DNA of 64,000 nt, taken from positions 275,516,413 to 275,580,412 of the forward strand of contig CM038215.1 in assembly GCA_021442155.1 (NCBI GenBank). Direction: 5' to 3'. The notes beneath the pieces were generated by a model. The model saw only the letters and a program-made list of their open reading frames with translations. It had not been told where the DNA came from and did no database searches. This DNA is from Cymbidium sinense (taxonomy: Eukaryota; Streptophyta; Magnoliopsida; Asparagales; Orchidaceae). A program made the position numbers and the translations under genes. Of this stretch, positions 44,468-56,739 are shown piece by piece (the first letter of the stretch is position 1; each line of letters starts with the position of its first letter).

Positions 44468-46345
44468 AGTTGACCTCATTTTTAGAATGAGCTCTCAACC
44501 CCTCCATCTTAGGCATAGGATTCCTCCTAGACTTTAAGTGCACCTTAATCTTAAGACACATCTAGTGATTAGGTGGACACTTCCTAGAGACTTATAAGGA
44601 GCCATAAGAAAGTCATGCCTTGGTTATGAAAATTTCATTAGCTCAAACCATTCCTTTGTTAAGTCAAGTAATCAATTCTATTTGGTTTTCTCCAAACTCA
44701 AATCAATTCCATGATTGAAATCCATGATTGAAATTCCCATTTACATTCTCATATAAAAATGAAATATAAATATAAATCAATCAAACCAAAGTCAAAAATT
44801 TAAACTTCAAACTCCAAAATTTTCCTAAGTCCCTTAAATCCCTCTTAATGGACTTAACCAAAATTATGATCAAAACCACTTCAAATCCCTTAAATTTTCT
44901 CATGATCCATTTATATTTCATATATATTCACATATATAAATGAAATATAAATTCAAACAATCAAAACGAATTCCAAAAATCAAACTCAAATCTACTCAAA
45001 ATTCAACCTAAGCCTTTCAAGTCAAAATCTTGAACTTAGCTAAATCAATTTCAAATCAAGCCAAAATCTTGATTTTCCTTCTTGATTCAATCAACCCTAC
45101 AATCATGATCCCATATATAAATCCAAACTTCAATCACCAAATCAAAACCTAGTTCAAAAATCAAAGCCAAAATCTCTTCATATTCTTCCTTTGAATATGA
45201 AATTATCAAATTGATCAAAACCCATACAACTTCAAACCAATTGTAAATGGATTTATATTTCAATCATAAGTCCATATACAAGATTAATCAAGCTAAAATC
45301 AAGCTTTGACTAGGCTATTTGACCCACTTAGGCTCACTTCACCCAAAGTGACCCGTTCTTATGAGCCAAATTTAATTAACCAAATTGGATTGAACCAAAC
45401 TCACCTATGCCTCTCATCATAATCAACAATCATCATGGGATGATCAATCAATCAAATTAGGTCAAACCAAGTTATTTTGACCAAGTTAACATTTAGCCCA
45501 AATGAAACTTTAGGTTCTATCATAGGTTATTAAAACCAGATCTAAGATCATTCATGACCTATGTTTGAACTTGAGCCAACATTTGAGCCTAATTATGGGA
45601 TTTTGTTGACCTAAAGGGTCAAAATATGTCAAAATTTGATCTAAGCCAAATTGATCCAAACCAATGGGTCAAGTTCATTCCAAAGCACTTGTTGAACTTG
45701 ACCAAAGCCTCATTTAACTAGACCTAACCTAGCCCAATTGACCTTAGACTTTTAGGGTCATGTTGAGACAAATTTGAACTTAACCAAAATTGGTTGGAAA
45801 CAGAGATACCAATCCACTCCATATGACTAACCTAACCTAAACCTACCCTTGACCTACCTCAAATAGGTCAAATGGATCAAATAGGTAAACTTGACCCATT
45901 TGACCTAAATGAAGTCATTATGAGCCAAATTAATTATACCAAATTGAATCATACCAAAGCCACCAAAACATTTCAAATGGTCATATGAACTTGAGAAGAC
46001 TTGGTTTACTCAATTTGGGTGGTCAACTTTTGACCCATTTTGACCTAAATGGGCAACATGAACCAAACCTTATCAAATGAACTCCAAATCTAATGAAACT
46101 AGGCAAAACCTATTTTCTCCACATACCCAACATATCCAAAATGAAAAATTAGCAAAACAACCATCCTACATTTAGGCCATAGAACAAATTTTGGCTTAAT
46201 CTATGGGTAATTTGGTCATACCCTCTTCATATCCACTTGATGCTTTCTTAATAGCTCAAGGGGACCTAATGAAGAGTGGTGAACCCAATATAATGGGTTT
46301 CAGCTTAATTGGCCCCAAGGCCAAACCCGACCCCATGTGTCAAAA
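44468..46345 (-). mobile_element. Inverted 3' end of the LTR-like noncoding element
   Basis: The left edge AGTTGACCTCATTTTT is the complement of the insertion terminus seen at 28875-28891 and 58580-58596 (TGTTGACCTCACTTTT). Further matching blocks follow (CCATCTTAG, ATAGGA near 44499-44515). The rest is a CCAATTTGACC-rich mirror of the GGTCAA field, truncated near 46345 where TTTAGGG starts. It is a diverged, independent occurrence in the opposite orientation. Confidence 0.65.
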
Positions 46346-46487
46346 TGGAAAATTCAAACTCCAGGTTTAGGGTTTAGGGTTTAGGGTTTATGGTTTTAGG
46401 GTTTAATGTTTATGGTTTATAGTTTAGGGTTTAGGTTTTAGGTTTAGGGTTCAAGTTTTAGTTTGTAGTTTTGGTTTTTTGGTTTTT
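46346..46487 (+). repeat. TTTAGGG units, array 3 start
   Basis: TTTAGGG and TTTATGG units directly abutting the truncated inverted element, ending in the T-run at the GRP border. Confidence 0.75.
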
Positions 46488-46758
46488 TTTAATGGAGAAT
46501 AAATTTATATTCAACATTTCTTCTTTTTGATTTCATCAACCAAGTATAACACCAGGTTTTCTAGGACACAAGTGATGACATAGATTAAAAATGACCAAGC
46601 ATAGAGAAAATTAAAATCCCTAGAATTAGAACCATCTCTTATAAGACAAAGTTCCATAGGATAGGATGGATCATTCTTCAATTTCTCCAATTTTAGACCA
46701 TCCCAATTTAGTAGGATCTCATATCCCCATCTCTCCCTCAGCCACCAGTTTCCCATTT
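46488..46758 (-). pseudogene. Glycine-rich RNA-binding protein 3' fragment 7 (short)
   Basis: Only the 3' UTR and the last part of the tail remain. The UTR matches the other fragments closely on the minus strand from about 46700 to 46490. The Gly tail is reduced to GRWGYEI-like remains. The right border is CCCATTTAGGG. It is the most eroded of the seven. Confidence 0.6.
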
Positions 46759-49267
46759 AGGGTTTACAATTTAAGGTTTAGGTTTTGAGTTTTAGGGTTT
46801 ATGCTTTTAGTGTTTAGGGTTTAGGGTTAGGTTTAGGGTTTTAGGTTTAGTTTAGGTTTTAGAGTTTTTGTAAGTTTTGTTTGTAGGTTTAGGGTTTAGG
46901 TTTAGATTTAGTTTAGGCTTTAGAGGTTTAGGGTTTAGTTAGTTTAGGGTTTGTTTATTTATTTTTATTTTAGGTTTATTTAGTTTACTTAGTTTATTTT
47001 TTTTATTTACTTTAGTTTATTTTATTTTTATTTTTATTTAAGTTTATTTTTTAATTTCATTTATTTTAGCTTATTTATTTTAAGTTTATTTATTTTAGTT
47101 TAGGTTTTTTATTTTAGTTTATATTTTAGGTTTAGGTTTAGGTTTATTTTTTAGTTGAGTTTTATTTTTATTTTAGTTTTTAGGTTTAGGTTTTTAGGTT
47201 TTAAGGGTTTAGGGTTTAGTGTGTAGGTTTTAGGGTTTAGGGTTTTAGGGTTTTATGGTTTAGGGTTTAGGGTTAGGGTTTAGGGTTTATGGTTTAGTGT
47301 TTAGTGTTTAGGCTTTAGGGTTTTAGGTTTTTAGGGTTTAGGGTATAGGAATTAGTTTTAGGGTTTAGGGTTTAGTGTTAGGGGTTTTTCATTTTGTTTT
47401 ATTATGTTTTATTTGTATTTTTAGGGTTTAGGATTTAGGGTTTAGGATTTAGGTTTTAGGTTTAGGGTTTAGGTTTTAATTTAGGTTATTTTTAAATTAA
47501 GTAAACTCATAGGTTTAGGTTTTTTTAGTTTATTTTTGGATTTAGGGATTAGGGTATAGGGTTAGCTTAGGGTTAAGGTTTTTTTTTAAAATTAAGTAAA
47601 TTGGTAGGTTTGGGTTTATTTAGTTTATTTTTATAATTATTTTAGTTCATTATATTTTTTAAAATTTTATTCATTTTATTTTTTATTTTTATTTAAGTTT
47701 TTATTTTATTTTATTTATTTTAGTTTATTTATTTTAGGTTTATTTATTTTAGTTTAGGTTTTCTATTTTAGTTTAATTTTAAGGTTCAGGTTTTTTTTAG
47801 TTGAGTTTTATTTTTATTTTATTTTTTAGGTTTAGGTTTTATTTTTCATTTTTTGGTTTAGGTTTAGGTTTTTATTTTCTTTTTTTAAGTTTAGGTTTTA
47901 TGTTTTTATTTTAGATTTATTTTTACGTTTTATTTTTTAGTTTAGGTTTAGGTTTATTTTTAGTTATTTTATTTTATTTAGTTTAGGTTTAGGTTTAGTT
48001 TATTTTAGATTTAGGTTTAGGTTTTATTTATTTTTTTTAGTTTATTTTAGTTTAGGATTTCGTTTATTTTATTTTGTTTATTTTATTTTTATTTTAGGTT
48101 TAGGTTTTTTTAGTTTAGGGTTTAAGCTTTACTTTTTATTTATTTTTAGGATTATTTTTTAGGTTTAGGTTTTTATTTAGTTTTTATTTTATTTTATTTT
48201 AAATTTATTTCAGGTTTATTTTATTTTTATTTTATGTTTAGTTTTTATTTTAGTTAGGTTTTTTATTCTTAGGTTTATTTTATTTTTTTAGTTTAGTTTA
48301 GGTTATTATTTATTTTAGTTATTTTATTTTATTTCTTGGTTTAGGTTTAGGTTTTAGTTTAGGTTTTTATTTTATTTAGGTTTAGGCATTTTTATTTATT
48401 TTATTTTTAGTTTTTATTCAGTTTAGGTTTAAGTTTTTAAGTTTTTAGGATTTAGGGTTTAGGGTTTAGGATTTTAGAATTTAGGGTTTTAGGGTTTAGG
48501 GTTTAGGGTTTAGGATTAGGGTTTATGGTTTAGTGTTTAGGCTTTAGGTTTTAGGGTTTTTAGGGTTCAAGGTTTAGGGTTTAGGGTTTAGGGTTTTTGG
48601 CATTTAGTGTTTAGAGTTTTGGGTTTAGGGTTTTAGTGTTTAGTGTTTAGGGTTTAGGGTTTAGTGTTGTTGGTTTAGGGTTTAGGGTTTAGGTTTAATT
48701 TTATGGTTTAGGGTTTAGGGTTTAGGATTTAGGGTTTAGGGTTTTTTTTTAAAATTATGCAAACTAGTAGGTTTTTGTTTATTTAGCTTATTTAGTTTAT
48801 TTTTTATTTTAATTTATTTTATTTTTTATTTTTATTTAGGTTAGTTTATTTATTTTAGGTTTATTTGTTTTAGTTTAGGTGTTTTTATTTTAGTTTACTT
48901 TTTAGGTTTAGGTTTAGGTTTATGTTTACTTTTTAGTTTAGTTTTATTTTTATTTTATTTTCCGTTTGGGTTTTTAGGTTCAAGTTTAGGTTTTTATTTT
49001 ATTTTTTTAGATTTAGGTGTTAAGTTTTACTTTTAGGTTTTTTTAGTTTAGGTTTAGGTTTATTTTTAGTTTATTTTATTTTATTTAGTTTAGGATTTAG
49101 GTTTAGTTTTATTTTATGTTTTGGTTTGGGTTTTATTTATTTTAGTTTAGTTTATTTTAGTTAGGTTTATATTTATTTTTTTAGATTAAGGTTTAGTTTT
49201 ATTTATTATTTATTTTTAGGTTCATTTTTTTAGGTTTAGGTTTTTATTTAGTTTTTATTTTATTTAG
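46759..49267 (+). repeat. TTTAGGG/TTTATTTTAG array leading to gag of copy D
   Basis: Alternating TTTAGGG blocks (46770-46930, 47205-47480, 48440-48745) and T-rich blocks. Junctions of the form T-run plus AAATTAAGTAAA lie at 47493 and 47589, and a variant AAAATTATGCAAAC near 48750. It ends in the conserved fusion TTTTATTTTATTTAGG to gag. No gene was found. Confidence 0.75.
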
Positions 49268-50425
49268 GCTTTTCTGCCACCATGCTTCAAGATCTTTGAT
49301 AGTAGTGGGAACTCAATAACACATTACACCTTAGAGGGTATTAGGTGGCAATAATGCACTCCTCTTCCGCCTTTTTGTTAATAGTTTATCAGGTGTTGCA
49401 TTTGATTGTTAGTTACTATAGTTTGGGGAAGACTTTTTTGAGTTAGCACCTCTTTATCAAGAGGTTTCTTGGAACTTAGGAGGTTGACCTAATTTAGAAA
49501 CAATTCAACAAGTCCCTTGTTGATTACATTCTCAATTAGCTTAAAAGCATGAAATGCATAGGAATAGCATGCCATTGATATTCTTCTCAAGAATATCCAT
49601 GGCGGTTTCATGCTTAATGGATTTACCATCAAACATTGAGAAATTAATCAACAAGGTGGCTAGCTTATAAGAGGAAGCCAAACACTTGCCCTTTTACCAA
49701 TCATCTAGGTCCAAGTATAAGGTGTTTGAGAAGAAGCCATGTCGGTTGTAGGGAGAGGGAAGGCCAAAGTTTTATGAGAGACTACGAGCTGAGCTTTCTT
49801 TTCCACCTCCCATCATCGGGCCACCAGCCACCAATGACCATTTCCACCACCTGACATCCCACCATAGCGATATCGCATTTAGTAGTACTTTCCACCTCTT
49901 GCCGATAGATTGAATACATCATATTCATTAGGGTAGGAAAATATTTAAGAATCTCTTAAAGCTGAACTTTTGTTACTAGAGGCAGGAAGTGGGCAAGGCG
50001 ATGATCAGCTATTGCCTACCACATGTTGCCATGTCTTAGAGGATTGTATCACTTTTAAGGATTAGCTTGGCGCTACAAGTTGAAGGAGTTATCCTATGGA
50101 ATACTTATTAGAACAACCATTCTATTAGAGTAATCCTTAGGATACTTATCCTCTTAAGACTAAAGAAGGTTAGGATATCTCCTATTAGAACCAGAAGAAC
50201 ATTTCTAAGATCAAGAAGCTTTCCTTATAGGTGCCTAAAGTAGCACAAACTTCTAATGTCATGGAAGGTTTTCTAATTACAAAAGATAACTCGGGGAGGG
50301 TGATAGCCTAGCAGCAGCAGCTCACCATACTTTCCCAGGATAGTCCACTAGCACAACCACCATCCGAGTCTAGTACTCCCTCCACCGATTCAACTACCAC
50401 TTCTTCTGCTAGGTTCTCTTCTACT
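49268..50425 (+). pseudogene. Gag, copy D (heavily deleted)
   Basis: Aligned to copies B and C by nucleotide landmarks: GATCTTTGATAGTAGTGGGA at the start, ATCAAGAGGTTTCTTGGA near 49457, CCATTGATATTCTTCTCAAG near 49572. It has lost many 2-12 base pieces, so no gag reading frame longer than a few dozen codons survives. Pieces readable in frame include FELA-like and KNIHG-like remnants. The gag identity rests on homology to copy C. Confidence 0.65.
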
Positions 50426-50428
50426 GAC

Positions 50429-51330
50429 ATGAGCATTATATCCACGGATAAGGGTACTAAATCCCTTACTCTACTTAGTTTACTAAATTCTTATCATGTA
50501 CCTCCACCCAAAATAAAATTAATGAAGAAAGCTGATTCTACTTATATATTATCTACTTATGATGCTCTTGATTTTATTCCTATTGAACGCTCTACAAGTA
50601 TAAATAAAAATAATAGCTCTAGTAGTTTTGATCCTTTCCTTTCTGATTCAGAGTCGTACTATCATTCTTTGAATCAATCAGGTTAACCTCTTGAGATTGA
50701 CTTGGAATAACTCGAGGATCCATGGGAGAAGGGTAGGGATGCGATGAGATGGTAGAACTTTCCACAAGATCATCATTCCAAGAAGTCATTGAAGTCAATC
50801 TACGGAGTGGCAAAGTTCTACTCCCAGGTTACCTCATGATAAGGGTAAGTAAGTCCGGTTCTGGTGAGTAGATAGCCCCTCCATAGGATGCTCCATCCAT
50901 GGATATTCTTATGAAAGACCAAGCCAGAGTTGATTACAATGTCCTAGCTCACCTTAGAAAGTTTCTAGCTAAGTTAAGTATATATTATGCCCTTGTCTTA
51001 TCTAAAGAGATGAGAGAATCTCTTATCAAGGCCTTACTTGATCTAGAGATATACTTTGCTCTACAAACTGCTACTAAAGAGGAGGCATGCCATTCGAAGG
51101 ACATCTTAAGAGTTACATTCAACGATGAAGACTTACTCTTAGGGACGACCGAGCACAATTGCCTCTTTACATTATAATGGATGTTGGTAGATACAGGCTA
51201 TCATGAGTTTTGGTTGTATCATTCAACATTATGAGTGTAAGAACCCTTACCTACTTGAGGATCAACATCTCCAAACTTAAAAAATAAAGGATAATTTTAA
51301 GTGGATTCAATGAACAAGGTGAGAGGGCTT
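50429..51330 (+). pseudogene. Gag C-terminus and protease active-site half, copy D
   Basis: Two open stretches: 50429-50686 (SIISTDKGTKSLTLLSLLNS, YDALDFIPIERST, then Ser-rich) and 50899-51177 (QARVDYNVLAHLRKFLAKLS, FNDEDLLLGTTEHN). Just after a stop, MLVDTG is read near 51180-51197, the retropepsin active-site D-T-G. SGFNEQGERAL is readable near 51300-51330, where the insertion interrupts the domain. The enzyme would process the polyprotein. The second half of the domain lies 7.27 kb downstream. Confidence 0.75.
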
Positions 51331-53829
51331 TGTGTTGTTTTCTTTTTTGGATATGGGGTTGGGGGGTACTTTGAGGTGATGGTAGAACATTGAGATATGA
51401 TGTACTATCTCAAAGATAGATGCATCACCCTGAACCTAATCTCATAAGGACTCTAAGGCATGATGGGTCTTGAATGTACTAGATATTTTTTTACTCTTTA
51501 TGGATGAATAGTAGAGTTTATATTAAACTAGGTTCTTAAGTTCCCTATGGATGCAAGCCTCCATAGTTAATTACATCTTAGGAAATAAAATTTTCTAAGA
51601 ATACTCTCGATTCAAGTAGACAATTATTATCTCCAAAGATTAGAATATCAAAGGATTGGTTGTATTTGGAAAATAAATTGGGAAAGTTCAAAGAAAAGAT
51701 TTATTTTTGGAATCCTAATGAAATAAGTAGGAAATGCTCATGATACTAGGAAGCTTAGTGAGCATTCCAATCTATCCTATGGTTGGGCTTTATAATTTTG
51801 AAGTTGAGGAGATTTATATGTTTTGAGTTGAAATTTAATTAGATTACTAGGCTTATAATCCACCAAGATAAGGTTGTGGGAATGCCTAAGAGGTGAGGAT
51901 TTATGCTCATACCAAAGGAAATAGTTACCTCAATCCTAAATCTAGGGAGCTTTAGTAAGCTAAAGCATGACCTAAATCTAAGGATAGGTGGACATAAGGG
52001 TTTACCACAAGAAAGAATAAATATCCACTGAACTTATAATCACAAGTGGCTACGCCTAACTCCTCCATGATTTTAAAACCATGTAGTCTTATGAATTGCA
52101 AGATAGCTAGGTAGTTATTTAATTAGAAAGAGACTAAAGTCCTACACCCTAAGAGACTAGAGCATGAGTGGTATGAGCATATGACTTAATCTATAGATGC
52201 AAAATCTTTCAAATTTTATTTCATTTTAGACACATCATTTTGATTTAGATTTCTTATGCAAATGCATGATGAAATAGGTTATGGGTCAAATTAAATAGAA
52301 GAAGGTGTTCTCACCAGGGATGCCCTCAGGTCAAGCATTTTTTTTATCGTGCAAGGATGGAGATCCTTCATGTTCAAGAGAGAAAGAATATGCATGCATG
52401 ATGTGAAACATACAACCGAACTAAGGGGTTGCTAAATCTTTTAATTATCTTATTTATGTCTTAGGCTTTATGATGAGGTTACGAGTTGTTTTAGTTATGA
52501 GTGATTAGTTGGGTAGAAAATTTTTTTTATCCTAAGAGCCTAATCGTATCCATGCCACACATTAAAGCATCAATCATTTAAGAAACTATGAAAATCATGC
52601 CATCCTAATGCATAATATAAACATAACATCAAACAATTATATAAACTATCATAAAAAGAATAAAAGGTTGTAGTCTACTCATAAACCCAAGAGAGAAAAG
52701 ATGGGTAGCCGAAGCTCTACTCTTATACAACCTGAATATGAAAGAATAATTATTATTAAATGCTATGGGGTCTTCTTTCTTCATATCTCCATTGATTTGG
52801 TTCCTTCTTTGATTTGGATGGTACTTTCTTCAAAGGCATCTGGCACCCCGGACAAAGCCCGCCATTGCTCATCCTAATCCCTCATAGCACTAATCCTAAT
52901 TTTTATTGCAAAAATTAAATTTATGTGGGAAAAGTAAATCTAACTACACCTGCAAAATAGAGGTTAGCTAAATATACATATAATCCCAAGCAGTAGTATT
53001 TATAATTTAGACTTAGCACCCTACACATGGGTAACTATACCCACCTATCCTAACTTGGATTATGCTTAAGGATTTAAACAACCTACAAAAAGAGAATTCA
53101 TAATTATTTTTAAGTATCCCTTAAGCATAATCCCTTTCATAAAACATTTTTAGGCTAATATTAGCCTATCATCTAGTCTATGAAGAATACACCCTAACAT
53201 CCAAATCTAAAATAATACATCATAAAAAAAATATACATCACATCATACACCATCCTAACTTAGAGCTAAGTGTGAATTTACTAATGTGTTGTAAAAGTAA
53301 GTCTAAGCATTAGTGTTGTATTTTCTAAGTCTAGAAGGATTCAATTTAACCTGAAAGGTCGATTTCACTTGAAGTAGTTTAATTGATTTGAGAATTTTAA
53401 TTTCTATTTTCTTTTGTTTCATTTTATTACACTTAGCAACTAATTGTTATAAAGAGAGGAAAAGAGGGTTACCCTCATTCATCCCCACCTTAAGTCACTT
53501 TCTAAATTATATTAATTTGATTTAGTTTTCTTTAGTGAATGGCTTATTAAATGATTTAATTAATCTTAAGTTTAGGTTCACTTTAAATAATCCTATTCAA
53601 AATGAAAAGCATCTTAAGATTAATTTAATTGAATTACTAGATGACATATTAAATCATTCTTTCCATCACATGTAACATACACATATGATTTAATCTAAGT
53701 GTATCTATCCATAATAATTTATCACACTTAACCCATGAATGTATATGAATTTATATTTTATTTGATTAAATTATTTACATATTAATTTAAAGCTTTATCC
53801 AAATTCTATGCAAAAGGACATAAGAATGA

Positions 53830-54220
53830 AATTAAAAGACATATGCGGCTGTTAATCTAGGGAAGTGAGGTAATCAAATGACCTCCTTGGAGCTAGCTAA
53901 AGCCTCATATTCTCGGGATGTTCAAACTATATACTTTCTTTTCTTGGACACTCATGGATGTATAGATAAATGAGGAAAAGAAAACTATGCAAAGATTGTA
54001 TATATTTTTTTATTGAATCATTTATATATATGAATTAAAGCTCTATCCAAATTCTAATGTTGAAATACATAAGAATGAAATCAAATGGGTACATGCTATT
54101 ATTAAACTAGGGAAGTGAGGTAATCAAATGACCTCCTTGGGATATCTAAAGCCTTGTGTTCCTGGATGTCCAAACTATATACCCATTACCATTCAATCTT
54201 ATATAAATCAACCCATGAAT
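53830..54220 (+). repeat. Two tandem copies of the roughly 250 bp unit in the insertion
   Basis: GGAAGTGAGGTAATCAAATG at about 53863 and 54113. The first copy appears to join the left part of unit 1 and the right part of unit 2 of copy B, as expected after unequal exchange. Confidence 0.65.
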
Positions 54221-55489
54221 AGAGGAAAGAGAACTCAACATACACTTAAGCTATAATCACATGCATTTCTTATGTATTTATAACTAGCATCATAACACAT
54301 ATTATTATTCATTTATAAGCTTTTGAAAAATACATTTGATTTAATAGTGATAATAGCATATATTAAATTAAATCAACAGATGCAAGCTTACATAAATAAA
54401 ACCTATTTTATTTTACTTGATTTTGAAAAAATGGATGCATGAATTCAAATGACATACCAAATTTAACAAAATTGGAAGGAGGGCAATCAAATATAAGCAT
54501 TTGATTCATTTAACCAAACTAGTTCTTAAGAATGATCAAATCAAATAAGATTATTTAAAGCAAACCAAAGCTTCTTTGTTAATTAAGTTTTCGATTTGAT
54601 TTGTTTAAAGAGGAGAAGAGAAATCATCACTTGCTCTTTTAAAACCATTTCCACATTAGTGATTTTATTTAAGTTAAGGAAATGTAATTAAGTTGATTTA
54701 TGGGTTAATTAAGTTTAACCCTTAATTAGATGAATTAATTACCCTTACCTATGTCACCATAAAGTAATTAACTAAATATTTATGAGCCAACATGATATGA
54801 ATGGAAAGTAAACTTTTAATGATCCTAGGAAATAATTGTCTCATGAATAGTTAATTAGATTAATTAATTAATTACTCTTATGGTTTTCCCACACATGTGG
54901 ACTAACCATAATTTCATTAAACTCCTTTAGGTTATTAAACACCTAAAGATCTACCCCATGAAGATGTGATTATGATTTCAATTTGATTAAGTGATTTAAT
55001 TATTTAGTTAATTCTTAATTAATTTCATTTTAAAAAACTGTGATATGAACTTAAGGAAAGGGGTACCAACCCTATTCCTTAGTTCACTTACTGTTGAATA
55101 ATGATTAATAAACTTAATTAACTAATTTATGATTGTTCATGAGATTAATTAATCATTCATTAAATTAAAAGAGTAATTAAGGTTTAATTAGTCAATTTTC
55201 CTAATTAAGTGAGCAATAAATCCCAGGAAAATCATGGGAGGTAGATCATCCCATTAAATTAATAAAAATGTAAGATTAATTGATTAAGTAATTAAAGAGT
55301 AATTAAGATAATTAATTTTATAATTAAACCTCAATTAAACCTTAATTACTTAGTTAAAATCATTTTTAATTAATTCTCCTCTAAATTACCTTTAAAATGA
55401 GTATTTATTTGCATTTTTTTATTTTTCTATAATTATTTTATGTTTTTTAGAAGTATCAGACATTAAAAATGATTAATTAAGCCTAATTA

Positions 55490-56700
55490 AAGCCTAATCC
55501 TATTGGTGCCACGTGGCGCACTAACATGGCACACATTCCACATAGCATTGCAGGATTGGCTACTTAAAACTTATTTAACTCGGCCTACGTGCGCGGTGAC
55601 ATGCTCCCACCATCTGACGCAATTAATCCCACAGCTTAATAAGATTAAATCAGATCAATCTAGTGGATCTAATCTCGACCGTCTGTTTTGATCATACGGA
55701 ACGGATGGTGCGTGATCTAACGTCATGTGAGTGAGGGAAAATGGAGTCTGTCCGCCATTACTGACTTGAGCTGACTTTACCCAAACTCAGATCAACTCCA
55801 AAATGATCCCACACCTTAATGACATTGATCGTAGGGGATCCAATGGTAAAGATCACACGAGATGCAAGTTTTCTTTCAAAACCTCCAACCTATTTTTTCC
55901 CAAGGATCAGTTATGGAAGTATACCTTGTTGAAGCTCAAGACCAACAGCTCAAACAATTGAGGAAGCTTCATCTAGTGGAGATGAAGCACTGTTGAGAAG
56001 CAATTGTATCAATTCCTTAACATTCACTCAGAAGACCATGAACCGATGATTTGGAGCTCATCTTTGATCGAAGTCCCACCTCTAGTGCTTAGGAAGCTTG
56101 AGAGATTATTCATTCTTGATTGACAAGGCTTAGGGAAAGTGTGTGCAAAATTAATTTGAGTTTGATGGAGAAATGGTGAATTTAGGTCATAAATGGGAGT
56201 GCCCCTATTCGGGATGGATGGAAATGAAATTTTTTGATTGAGGAATGACCATGGGAGCTTAGGGAATGGCCTTATCGGCTCATCTTGTGTAGTTAAGGCT
56301 CTGAGGATTGATTTTTGTGTGTGTTTGAGTCAAAATGAGGGCGTGTATACCCCTCTTCATCTTGATCAGATGGTAGGATCAGGTTTGGCTTCTATGGTTG
56401 TTCAACCATCTCGTGGAGTCAGGGTGGTAGGAGGAGGTGAGTTGGCTCGGCTTGGTTGGTTGAAGGTGGAGGTGGCGCCAAGGAGGAATCATGAGACCTG
56501 GGTTTTAAATGCTTGAATGGGAGGGTGAGGTGATTTTACCTCCCATGGATGGCCAACCCAACCACTGGGCGGTTTGGTAGTCTTAGAGTCAATGGACCAC
56601 GAGAGTACCAAGTGGCCAAGCAATGGAAATGACCACTTACATGGGTGAATTTGTCTCATGTGATGCCCTTGACCCAAGGTAGAATGATCATTTGGCATTG
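55490..56700 (+). promoter_or_regulatory. Complex block of the insertion, possible LTR promoter part (copy D)
   Basis: Counterpart of 25800-26990. It starts with TGCCACGTGGCGCAC (55507-55521), which contains a palindromic G-box-like CCACGTGG, lost in copy B. Ordinary base composition and strong conservation with B contrast with the low-complexity DNA on both sides. The promoter role is inferred only from position and motif content. Confidence 0.3.
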
Positions 56701-56739
56701 GATTTGATTTGGGAAGATTTGAAATGAGACAAAAGTGGG

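Noticed and set aside
55507..55521. A firm promoter call at the CCACGTGG palindrome
   Set aside because: The motif is lost in copy B and no TATA box or transcript evidence is available. Kept only as a weak regulatory candidate.
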